Source of the DNA: Centropus unirufus
Taxonomy: Eukaryota; Chordata; Aves; Cuculiformes; Centropidae
Direction of reading: 5' to 3'
Assembly: GCA_013397695.1 (NCBI GenBank)
Contig: VYZI01000101.1
Span: 2,480,574-2,544,573 of the forward strand
Length of the DNA: 64,000 nucleotides
The position numbers and the translations under genes are program-made. Positions 1-11,000 of this stretch are shown one piece after another; positions within the stretch are counted from its first letter, which is position 1; every line of letters begins with the position of its first letter. The notes under the pieces were generated by a model. That model searched no databases and was not told the origin of the DNA. It was given only the letters and a program-made list of their open reading frames with translations.

Positions 1-1631
1 TAGCTAAAACCGGGCAAGAGGCTCAAGAGCTGGTGAGGCAGCAGATATAAGCAGGTATACACACACAGATCATATCTTTCACTTTCTCAGAATTCCAGGT
101 AAAATATTTGACTGTGTACTGTCAGTCATTCAAAGATCTAATAGTTTGTGATCAATAGATCACTGTACCAGAGGGAATCAGAAAATCATTTCGGTGTCAG
201 CACAGTACACGCCCCCCACAGAAATCAGAGAAGTGCAAGGGATGAGTACAGAAAGCAGTTTTAGGGTACACTTAGGAACAATTTTACCTATCATTGAAAT
301 GAAATTTCGTGGCAACAGGTAATTAACAGTGCACAGCAATATTGCATCGCAAAGATGATATTAAGTAAACAGCACATAATTACAAAGAATTCTGTGGGAG
401 TTACCTACTCAGAGCTGAAATTCAGGAAGGTTTTAATTTTTGTATCTCATGCATTTTAGAGCATACTGACACAATTCCTACTCACACAAGCAGCACTGCA
501 TGAGGTTTTCCAGGAAAATAAGTGCCATAAGATCAAGCCTTTACTATTCAGATTGCATCATCTCAGCAAGGTGGGTTTTTTTCAAATATTTATTGCTCTT
601 GGACTTCAGCCTTAAAGAAGTGAATATACAGCAGTTGCACAATGTAGTTATGCAACAAATATTATGACATCCTCCACCCAAAAAAATTGACATGAGAGTG
701 TAAATAAACACTAGGACTTTTCAGCACTGAGAAGGAGATAATGTCATATGGTTTCCTCGTCGCACGGACCAAACCCAGTACAGGAGAGGCAATGAGATTA
801 CAGAGTGAAGCAAAATGGCTGTAGATATATAGAGAATAATTGAAGAAGTGAAGCACCTAGCCTTTGACCAATATCTTTGTTCGCTAACAGAAAAATGGTA
901 TTCACAATTATAGAGGACATTATTTGGCCTTCGGTACACTAATTTCTTATACTTGTATTACTTCAGTAATTTTACAACTGAAAATCCAATAAAAAAATAG
1001 ATAGATTTTCCATTTTAGAAATCCATTCCCTCTATATTCTGACCTGAAGCTAATAGAAAAAAAATCCAACTGAGTGAAGTTCAAGGCCAGAATTTTTTAT
1101 GAGGAACAACAGCTAGCCTGAAACACATGTTTACAGGGGTCTTTACTCCTTAAGCTCCTTCCAGGTCTTAAGGAACCAGGACCTGAAATCAGGATCTGCA
1201 GGAAAACCTATCTTAATAGAAGTATAGAAAAATTGACATCTGTGTAATTTGCACCAAGATTATTAGCAGGGGAACCAACACAAGTGGCAGTTTCATAGGG
1301 GAGTAGCAGAGAACTAAAATTTGTTTGTTTCTCTCTCTCCCAATCTGAACTAAACCCAAATTTTCAAGTGTCCACTAATGTATAAACTTTGCTTTTCAGT
1401 AAGCTCTAATTCTGAAATGCAGATACAGTCAGATCCCAAGAATTATAGGTATATCTGATATTCTCTAGCATGAAATCAGGGGTTTTTGTGGGTTTTTTGT
1501 CTGTCAGGTCAAAAATAATGAAGCTGGGAGAAAAAGATAGCAAGAGAATGAATAGCAAGCAGATTCACAGCTACTGCAAATATAAAAGCCTATCAATACA
1601 GGAAAAGAATGTTACTTGGACCACTTCAAAC
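1..1631 (-). other. ITPR2: Intron after coding exon 16 (partial)
   Basis: AT-rich intronic sequence running off the left edge. I see no further exon, RNA gene or recognisable repeat; short ORFs are of chance length. Confidence 0.85.
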
Positions 1632-1804
1632 CTTGGCTCTCGATTTCTCCTGAGTAAATTAACAAATGTCTCTATTTCTTTAGCAGTGATGTGTTTCTCT
1701 AGCAGTTTTCTGTTGTTGTGCAACAAAGCTGTAATGGTGTCTTCTGCCAGAATATCATAACCAATCTGTGACTGCATGACGCAGAAGTTCTTAGCAATAT
1801 ATTC
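1632..1804 (-). CDS. ITPR2: ITPR2 coding exon 16 (residues about 571-628, end of IP3-binding core)
   Basis: The exon is 173 bases: 57 codons from EYIAKNFCVMQSQIG to NREP plus 2 bases of Arg. The acceptor is CATTTTTTTCAG. The donor is AG|GTTTGA, a weak match at +3 to +6, but required by the frame because the family continues with Phe-Leu-Asp. It closes the IP3-binding core (family limit about residue 604) and enters the following armadillo region; ILAEDTITALLHNNRKLLEK is highly conserved. The next exon is outside the window. Confidence 0.95.
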
Positions 1805-2776
1805 CTGAAAAAAATGAAAATCCCCATGATGACCTGTTAAGCAGTAATGTTTTTCTTTTAGAACCAGAAGCATCCAGCTCAATTAGCAATCAAAATAACC
1901 CTCAAAACTTTCCTCTCTGAACTGACCTGAACAAAAGAACATCTGAACACCTAAAATATATACTCCAAGAAACAGATTCAATATTAGGAATTAATGACTC
2001 TTCTTGTCCTTTCATAAACCAAAGGAAGGAATGTGTGGAAACATATACAAAATTCAAGAAATGGCAACTGATTTTTCTTAAAGGGAAAACCAAAAGATTT
2101 TTATAGCATTTGAGAAGTCTTCCCTTCTCTCTTTCTCCCCCTCCAAGGAGAAATACTTCAGCAAAGCATAACAAAGAAAACAAAGCAGCCAGACATAGTT
2201 CAATCTGTTATCTCCAACTCCTTTAGTCCTGTGAAGTTAGTTTGGCTTTTCTGCTCTGCAATGAGAAAAGCACTCAACACCACCTTCTGAAATCTCTTTC
2301 TCACAGGGAATCTTCAGCACGGAGAAATATGGCTGCCTGACGGAATAACCTTCAGTTCGATTCATTGTCAGCCCTCCACAAACATTTAAGCAACAAGAAT
2401 GTAGACAGTTTTGCAGACTTCCCACTTCACAACTCGGAGTCCAAGAGCATAATTTTAATAACAGAAAACCCATGAATGAAGTAGAGGACCAGAGTCTCAT
2501 TACAAGGTTGTGAAGGTAGGTATAGGATGAACTTAGGATATTCATTGCTGATAATTAATATAAAAGCGCCTACAAAACAAAAACACTGTTCCTCAGCATA
2601 AGACAGTATATGACTGACTTCTTTCTTTCTACTAACCTACACAAGACTCAGTGTTTTCACCATTCCCTAAATCAAAATTACCACAGAATCCACTTTATAA
2701 ATGCAGGGAGCAATATCAAACCCATGATACATCAATTATAGAAATCAGGAGAAAAATTATCTCCAGAAACACTGAC
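1805..2776 (-). other. ITPR2: Intron between exons 15 and 16
   Basis: A 972-base intron. Nothing beyond splice signals is recognised; the short ORFs on both strands have no family resemblance. Confidence 0.9.
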
Positions 2777-2935
2777 CTGGTTTTTCCTATAGTCCTGCTG
2801 GGAATGTCTGAGAACTCTGTAACACAACCTCAACATGTATTTGTACGGGGCATATCTCTGGTCACCTAGGTCTTCAAGTCTCAGCATCGATCCTTCACCT
2901 TTGTCCTTAAAAGGAGCTTTGAGGATCCCAAATAT
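2777..2935 (-). CDS. ITPR2: ITPR2 coding exon 15 (residues about 518-570, IP3 pocket alpha domain)
   Basis: The exon is 159 bases, 53 codons, phase 0 to 0, from IFGILKAPFKDKGEGS to SQQDYRKNQ. The acceptor is TTTTGAACAG and the donor CAG|GTCAGT. The DYRKNQ motif supplies the Tyr567, Arg568 and Lys569 contacts to IP3 (type 1 numbering). The loop reads KDKGEGS, one residue shorter than the mammalian type 2 form (which has KAGEGS), so downstream numbering shifts by one. Confidence 0.98.
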
Positions 2936-3712
2936 CTGTTCAAAATCCAAATCACCAAAAATAAAAAACCAAACCAAGATTTTTACTCAACATACAGCAG
3001 TTAATGGAAATGTCCTCTGACAGGATCAGTACAAGGGCTTTAGTCACCAGTGTCAGAAGGGAATCACTGCGTTTATACTCAGCCATATGTACATGAGTAG
3101 GAGTACTCCAACATTCTCAGACACTACAGCTTTATGCACTTAACCTTACATTTCCCACCAAACTGACTGACGTTACTTTCTCCTGAGTACTATTCCCAAC
3201 TTGAATACTGTAAGTTAAGTGCCTTAACTTTGGATAAATTAAGGGTGGAAAAGAACAATACTGACTGCCATCTGATTTCATTCTTTTCATTATTTTTTTT
3301 TTAGTAAGCTGCTTGAAGAGAATATTTTGATTTACATGCAGGTTGTCCCTCATATAAAGTCAGGGATCCAAGGAAATCCAAATTTTTTTTTACATGGGGA
3401 AGGCCTGTAAGCAAGAGACCCTGTAAGCAAGCTTGTTTCAAATTTGCTGAGGAGTTTGTTATCAAATGTAGCCTAACAAGTTGTAAGAATCACAAGAAAC
3501 TAACAGACAGCGGACTTGGCCCCTTGTGCTTATATCTGGCTCATAGACCAAGAGCTGAGCCTGAACTAATGAGTTTCATACCTATGCAGTCCAACCAGAC
3601 ACAAACCCAACCTGGCATAAGCCAAGGTCCCCCAAAACACCATTTTGTCAAATTATTCTCTTCTACAACCAGTTTGGAAACACAAACAAGACATAATTAA
3701 AATAGGACATAC
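2936..3712 (-). other. ITPR2: Intron between exons 14 and 15
   Basis: A 777-base AT-rich intron with no recognised element. Confidence 0.9.
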
Positions 3713-3854
3713 CTGAGCCAATATATTTTGTTCCCTCATTAATTTTTGTCGTTCCCGGTTTGGCTTGGTAACGACCACATCCAAAACTTCTTGCCCATTA
3801 TTAGGCACATCAGCAACAAAGAAAATGAGATCCTCCAGTAACTTGGTTACAAAT
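3713..3854 (-). CDS. ITPR2: ITPR2 coding exon 14 (residues about 471-517, IP3 pocket alpha domain)
   Basis: The exon is 142 bases: 1 base completing Arg470, then 47 codons from FVTKLLEDLIFF to EQNILAQ, phase 0 end. The acceptor is TTTATCCTAG and the donor CAG|GTATGT. The PNRERQKLMREQN helix supplies three IP3 phosphate-binding side chains corresponding to Arg504, Lys508 and Arg511 of type 1; all three are present. FVADVPNNGQEVLDVVV is diagnostic of type 2. Confidence 0.98.
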
Positions 3855-6077
3855 CTAGGATAAATAGACAAATCATTATTATGCAGTCATTCAATACTTG
3901 CTAGGATTCATTAAGAAAGAAAACCACTTTTTTGAACAAGCTTTCTCCAGCGTAATGGAACTTCAATCACTGCAAAGTTAAGTTTGACATGTACTTAAGG
4001 ATTCCAGGCTTCAGTTCAGCACAGGCTTAAATCGATCACAAGGATGTTTACCAAGGCATTAAACAACAACCAGGGGGGAAAGGGTGAAAAATTCTGGATG
4101 CTGGATTGATGCAGCATATTCAGAAATCCAAAATCTATACCAGCTGGCCTCAAGGCTTAGCAACAGTTGAAAGATACTCTTATGCAGGCTAGCAAGGATT
4201 TTCATACTCTATCACGGACATGGGTCCGTGAAACTTGATGATGCTGGACTTAGTAGAGGAATAAATATATTCCACCACTAGATTATTTCCCCACTAATCC
4301 AAGGAACTATTTTAAAAATTAATGTATTTGTTTCACTTTCTCTTCGCTATATAAAAGAAGATTTGACAGAAGCAAGTGCTAACAACGACAGAGGCGGTAG
4401 TAAATCCTCTCTCACCTTCAGAAAATAAAAAAAAAGAAAGAATACTACTGGTGCTCATTGCCTGCTTTCTACTAACATATCTACCACACCAGGCACACAC
4501 AGAGAGAAGTACGAAGGCCCACAGATTTCAATGAACCATCCTTAAAAGAAATAGCAATCTTTAACAAACAAAAGTCAGCATGTCTCCTACCCTGGGTAAG
4601 CTTCATCAGAATTTGGACATGCTCTAGTCTGTGATTACTAAAAGTTTAAGCACGCTATGAAAATGGCAGGGAGATGTTCAGTAGATCTTCAAAGTCATCT
4701 CTGGGAACAAATCACAAAGCTTCCACTTTCTGCAAGCGGGCTGGGCTGTTCAGCTAAACCATCTAAGTGAGCTTTAGCTTCAAAAGTCTCACCCCACTGG
4801 TAGAGAAAATCAACGTTCCCCCAACAGAAAAAAACAAGAAAGGCAAATATAGTATGGAGCAACCAGGAATAAACTGTTATAATTCCCTCCTTTCCTAAGC
4901 AGGAAGGAGATAACACAGGGAAGAGCCAAGGGTGATTTTTTCCCAAATGAAATCATGGAAACAAACAAACAATAGCACTATTCTGAAATGGTTTACATGT
5001 GCATTGTACCAATTTAGCAACATCTAGACTTGACAGCACTGGGTTCCAGTGACACAGCAGTGCAAGGCTAATACAGAGGTGTCACACCTTGATTATGTTG
5101 CATCCCTCTGTTTCAGCTCAATCATGAAATGGCCCATCAGATTTTCAAGGCTGGCTATTAACACCCAGGCCATTCCAGATCTGCCTGTTAGGATAAATCC
5201 TCCACCTGGTATTAAACCATCTGGTCTAATTGCTACTGACAACTGAGAGATAAAAAATCAGTTTTATCGCTAAAAACTAGCATTTTCAGCAAAAAGCTGT
5301 ATATTATGCATGGTGAAATAGCAGTTACAAATTAACACTTCCAGAGATTCCGTGTAATATTCAGTTTATCCCAGATAGTTGAAAACAAATAGCAAACTAC
5401 ATCATTGGCAGTGAGATATATTTGGCTATTATGTACAATAAAATCCCTTAATTCAAGAATGAGTGTGAAAGATATTCTAATAGCACTACAGCTGAAAAAA
5501 AAAGATTAATTGAAATGGTAAACACCAAAATTACATAGAACAGGAAAAAAGAACAGGGAAAATAGAAATAGGAAAGGAAAGGGACTATTGGGGCACTTTT
5601 TCAGTCACTCTTAAGATAGTCTTCTACTGCTTTCGCAGCACAAATGCGCAGTACAGAGAGCCCCACACAAATCAAGAGTACTGCCATGCTGCCTACTCTA
5701 TAGATGGCTTTTTTGTACATGAGAATCAAATGCGATGGACCTTCATACTATAGCTAAGAAGGGTTTTTTCAAAGGAAATTAAGATAACTTTGCATTTGCC
5801 TAGGGACCTTCCCATTTATTTATGAGGCCAGCGTGCTGGTAAAGTGCTGTTTACCTCCCTTTCAAAGACAAGATATACAGACCAGCCTGTGGTGCATTGA
5901 GGACACTCTGTCAGAGATGGAACCTAATCCCAGGCTAGCACTCTCAGCACTGAAGTGTCCTCTCCCATAAGTCTTTATGTCCACACAGATATTACTAACT
6001 TGCCCAGTCCTGTGACAACACAACATTATGAACAGCCAAACACCAATTTAGGAGGGAAAAAACTAAAACTCACTAAC
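3855..6077 (-). other. ITPR2: Intron between exons 13 and 14
   Basis: A 2.2 kb AT-rich intron. No exon, repeat family or RNA gene is recognised. Confidence 0.9.
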
Positions 6078-6238
6078 CTCCTTTCATTCTGGGTTATTGT
6101 TCCATTCTCCAGCTTTTTAACAGTCGATGCTAGCACCTTGTTTGCGTCATTGGCAAAGTCCAAGTCTCTGACCTCCGACAGAGGAACTGATACAATGGCA
6201 AAGGCTTCCTTGTCCTCTTTTGTTTGACACGTCCCAAT
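6078..6238 (-). CDS. ITPR2: ITPR2 coding exon 13 (residues about 417-470)
   Basis: The exon is 161 bases: 53 codons from IGTCQTKEDKEAF to TQNER plus 2 bases of the next Arg. The acceptor is CCTATTGCAG and the donor AG|GTTAGT. It bridges the beta-trefoil and the alpha-helical armadillo-like half of the IP3-binding core: EVRDLDFANDANKVL starts the first helix. It is fully in register with the family. Confidence 0.97.
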
Positions 6239-6384
6239 CTGCAATAGGTTTTGATTTAATATGAGTAAGTAGTCCTCTTAGCTTTATCCTAATTATTATG
6301 CATATTTTATGTTACAAGTGAGATGACCCATAGAGAACCAAAACAACGAGGCTGGCATTTTGACCCAAAGATGTATGTGTTTAC

Positions 6385-6484
6385 CTTTAGCATCACAGGC
6401 CTCTCTTCGTCAGTGTCTATGGGAATGCTGGTACTAGTGACCCAAGTGTTAGTGCATAAATGCCTCAGTCGGACATATGAGTTC
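6385..6484 (-). CDS. ITPR2: ITPR2 coding exon 12 (residues about 384-416)
   Basis: The exon is 100 bases: 1 base completing Arg383, then 33 codons from NSYVRLRHLCTNTW to RPVMLK, ending in phase 0. The acceptor is CTCCTTTAG and the donor AAG|GTAAAC. The NSYVRLRHLCTNTW strand is nearly invariant in the family. The insert TSTSIPIDTDEER is the type 2 form of a paralogue-variable loop. Only 146 bases of intron (6239-6384) separate it from the next exon, the shortest intron in the window. Confidence 0.97.
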
Positions 6485-7866
6485 CTAAAGGAGAGCAAAG
6501 CAAATAACAGGTTAGATGGATCAATCCTGAGCTGAAGTGGGACAAGGAGGGAGGCATGTGACAGTAGACTTGCGGGCCTGAGTCACACAAGCCACTCATA
6601 ATAAAAGAGTAAGGTAGACCCAAAAGATACTGCAGTACCCTTTTCCCTTGTCTCCTTCTTTCTCACCCAGAACAGAGCTGCAACGAGAACAAACAGTATC
6701 TTGGGATTATGCAGAATGCTGTTTTCATGTATTTATATAAGCCTAGGAGTAAAGTATTCCTTAAAGAAAAAAAAATTAAAAGGAAGGTGTTATAAAAATC
6801 CCATCTGAACAGATATACATTTCATGAATAAAACCAATTCTTTAGTCTTTTTTTTTATTGCTACATAACAAACCCTTTCAACCTGTCACAGCACAAAAGC
6901 CAAGAAGTAAAGCTGACCATGGCTTCACACCTTCACGATTATGATCTGCAAACCCTTGCTCCAGGGAGCAAGCATTTACAGTACCAGTTCTCAACTGAAA
7001 AATCAAGTGAACAAAAAGCAGACATGAGATACTTCTAAATTCTTTCCATATGATAATTTGTGGTATTATCAAAAAGCAGTGCTGAGAAATCAATTACAAT
7101 TTTTACTCTGAATTCTACTTTTTAAATATATTCACTGTGGTCTTCATTCACGCTCTCCCTTTCATGCTGATGGGCTTTGAGTATTCAAGTAAGCAAATTA
7201 TCTGGCAAAACTTAGCATAGCAAATACACTTCAAAGCTGCATACGTTGGTATTTGCGGGTACCCAGCTTTAAAATCCACCCTTATAACAATTAGCCCCAA
7301 GTATCTGCATGCCCATTCAGTCACAACCAACACTGTATGACTTATGTAGCCAATCCCAGCTGAGCAACACAGTTGAAATTTCAAATATCCACCATTAAAA
7401 GCTAGAAGCCACTTGCTGAATTAATGTGAATTACAAATGTGTTCAGTGGCATCGTGATCTGTCAGGGAAACAGAAGCCCAGTTCACCACACACGTCATTT
7501 TGTTGAGAACAATTCAGTTAGATCTATTAGCAGTACAGTTTTGGTTTTTTTCAAACAGTGCATGGGGCTCAATTCTGTCCTCAGAAGCATCTGTGCAATA
7601 TTTAGCCCATTATTTTTCTCTTCACAGAATCTCTTTAAGTGTCACTTGTTTTATCATTCTAATTATTTCACCCAGTCAAAGCAGCGGTATCATGTTTTAT
7701 ACATCCCTTGTTTATCTATGAACACTCTTCAAATTTTAACTGAAGGATAATACTTGCTTGTGTTTGATTTTTACTGCTTTACTCCCCAGCATAATGCTAG
7801 GAAGAAACCCTGTCAATGCAGCACTGGTTTTTTGCCTTTTTTTTTTTTTCCTCTTTTTTTCTTTAC
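6485..7866 (-). other. ITPR2: Intron between exons 11 and 12
   Basis: A 1.4 kb intron. The stretch next to exon 11's donor (about 7820-7862) is almost pure T on the plus strand, giving a purine-rich start of the intron in the transcript. Nothing else is recognised. Confidence 0.9.
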
Positions 7867-8021
7867 CTTGGAACCAGGCAATCAGCTCTCTGAAGAGTGG
7901 TGGCATCCAGTTCAAAGAGAGATGCAATGTCATTTCCATGTGGCACAGAGACCAAAGTATACATAATCTTCTCCCCTGCTTGGCGTTTCTTCTTTGAAGG
8001 AGGAAGGTCGCCGTCTCTCTG
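7867..8021 (-). CDS. ITPR2: ITPR2 coding exon 11 (residues about 333-382, IP3-binding beta domain)
   Basis: The exon is 152 or 155 bases, depending on which AG of a tandem CAGCAG acceptor (8019-8024) is used; the shorter form starts at 8018 with RDGDLPPSKKKRQ, the longer adds one Gln. The body contains EKIMYTLVSVPHGND and ends DCLVP plus 2 bases of Arg; the donor is CCAAG|GTAAAG. The shorter form aligns better with the mammalian NVRDG junction. It encodes a lysine-rich flexible loop and then a core strand of the beta-trefoil. Just past the donor, the intron runs into a long purine run on the gene's sense strand (T-rich on the plus strand, about 7820-7862). Confidence 0.94.
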
Positions 8022-8024
8022 CTG
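8019..8024 (-). promoter_or_regulatory. ITPR2: NAGNAG tandem splice acceptor (CAGCAG)
   Basis: Two consecutive CAG trinucleotides at the 5' border of exon 11 (minus strand). Both keep the reading frame; use of the first adds one Gln. Confidence 0.8.
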
Positions 8025-11000
8025 ATTAGGCACAAGGGTTATTTGCTTGCATCAGGGCCCATTATAAATTCTCCAATTACCTTGCGAACAAGGAATACAT
8101 CTGAATTGTATTTCTTTTTTTATATTCTAGTAAGAACGTACCATGAATGGCTTCGGAGTGTGTAACACAAAGGATGCACTTTGCCCTGGGAACATGGGGT
8201 CTCAGGCAGTCATTATAACAACAGCAGGTCACAAACTACAGAGAGACTGCAGCACTGTATACATTATTACTTGACACCTACAACTTCAAAAAACCTGCAG
8301 TAGTTGCAGACCCTTCACTCCCAACAGATGTAACTACACAGCGCTGGTTTGGAAAGGACCAAAGTTAAAAGAACAGAACTAATGAAAACTAGATCTTCTA
8401 AAGGAGAGAGGGGATTCAAAAAGTAAACAATTTGCCTAGTTCCACGGTTGTTTTATTTAAGTTTGTTTATTTTTTCTTCTCTTGTGATCAGAATCAAAGC
8501 AGCACGTTTTTCAAACGGCAAAAGCCAGAATATCTGCTCCACCAAGATCAGCTTATCTTTGGAAGAAAGGGTACACACAAAGCGCCAGCTAGATTCCATT
8601 AGAATCTTAGTAAAGGCTGATAAACCATTGGAGACTGCATCCAACATAGGTCCGCATGTGTCCCCAGAAACTGGAGTTCAATGCCTTCAAGAAACCTAGC
8701 TTTCAAGTGACAGATCTACGTTGTGTTGGTGCCTCAAAGAGGTGTGCAAAATCACCCTCCCACCATCTGCTGAAGGTCCATGGGAATTTTGTCACCCAGC
8801 ACCATGAAGCACGCAGATGCTCTTTAGCTACCCACAGACTTTTATCTTCACAGATGTCAAATCCTACCTCCCCTAAGCACATATCTTTGCTTGAAGGATT
8901 AATTCAGAGTCTGTGCCTGTAACCACGCAGCAAACAACAGAATTACTGGCATAAGTAAAAGCTGCTCCTCTGGGGCACTGAGTTACACATATTACAAAAG
9001 ACTAATAACCAATTAAGAGACTGGCAGCCCAAGGCCTTTCACATACACAAAATACATCACGGAGGGGAAAAAGGAAAAGAAGAATGAAGAAAGCCAAAAG
9101 AGAAAAATCAAATGCTGGAAACCTGAAATACTGTTTTAATGATATATAGCGCACCACTAGGGAAGAGATGTACAAAGCAATGTGAAGAGGCTAGACTGTA
9201 CTCAGTTTGCATTAGTACCTTGATTAAAGCCAAACTGTAAGGGATAATCAAGGACAAAGCTTTGATTATTCATATTGCAAATAGATGAAACAACAAAATC
9301 AAGCATGAGTGAAGCTATGTAAGAAATAGCTAGTTAGAAGCTCAGTTCAAGGCACTTTTTTAATCCTTCCAAAACAGACATTTTTTCATTATCATGACTA
9401 GAAAGGGGCCAGATTTCAATCCCATTACTTCTAAAAAGGATAAAGAGAGTAGGAAAAAAAATTAGGATATTCTCTCAACATTTTTTCTTAGGTTCATCAA
9501 GTGATTAGAGTAATTACACTAATTTTTGAGAGGAAAGATGCTGCAACAAAGAGAAACCACACCTCATGTGTCTTGCACAAGAGTAAACTCTTATCTGGAA
9601 GTCCTTACATCCTTCCATACCTTACATCCAAAAATATTAAACAAAATTGCACATAAAAACTTAACCTGCACGCAAGGATTGAGGAAAAATAGCCAAAATT
9701 TTTGTGATTTCCAAACACATTTGTTTTACAAACTCAGGATGAGGCCAAAACTGGAAAAGCTGGCAAACTATAAAAGAATCCTCTTAAGTGCTTAACAGGT
9801 GGGTGTCAAGAGTCTAGCACCAAACGAAAATCTAATTCCTAATTCCAAACAAATATGAAAAATTGGATTAAAATTCAAGAGGTCTGTAAAGCAGTGAATG
9901 ACATCGGATAGTTTATGACAGCATCTAGAATTTCTATCTATTTCCCATAATTTACATTCAAAACCAGTGAAGAGTTTCCCAGAATGACCCACTCTACTCC
10001 AGCTCTGTGGAGAAGTTCATCCTGCAGTTTGGGGCTGGCTGCCCACTCACTAGCCTCCCCAGCAATTGTATATATGCTATTGAGCAATGGAGTTGGCTCA
10101 TCACATCTAAATCCCACCAGCCAGGCTTGGCACCTGTGACCTCAGGCCTGGCATATGAGCAAGAGCTGGTTTTCGAAAAAGAAAAATCTACTTCAACAGA
10201 GGGCAAGACAGTGCCTGCAGCACCACTAACTGCAATGTAAAGCTTAGCTGGGCAAAATCAGACCTGCACAACAGCTGTGCAGTAGTTTCAGACTGGACTC
10301 CAGCACAAACCTTAGAACTTCCCTTCTAATGTTATTTTAGGATCTCAGACACACCTCATAACCCAACCTGGATTATGGATATTAAGCACTAGGCAATAAA
10401 AAAACCATGTAACAAGAAGGGGCCCTGAACTTGATAGCTCTGAAAACAATTTACATAAGCAGAGCATGAGAGACACGGCAATAGCCATCATATATGAATA
10501 TACACGGATTTATGTCTGAGTTCATGTGTAAGTGCATGTCCACATGCCTCTGTGTGTGAGAGGGAGAACGTGCACACATTTGCACACAGAAAGTTGCTTC
10601 TGATTAATTAAATTTAGTAAGTAGTCATCACAATCTGCACTTAACCCAGCTGTTATTGAATCAGCATATGAGTCCAAGGGAGGATGGGGAAAGAAGTGAA
10701 AGTATTAGACTATTTCAAATTAATTAGACAATATAACCAGCACAGGAGAAGCACTGCATTCCTAAGTAGATGAAAACAAGATGACATTTCCTCAAGTAAG
10801 AAATTGGAATACGAGGAGATGCAGTCAGCAAAATTAAATTCACTGACGAGAAGGGAGGAAAAGAACTGTAAAAGATTTCAAAAGTAGAGAGAAGAAAATT
10901 CAACTTAAAGCAGTATGGAGAGGAAGCCAATGAACAGCTTCAGAGTTGTTAGTTATGAGGTCAATGACAATCAAGGAAAGCACTCAAAAGACTTCTTTAA

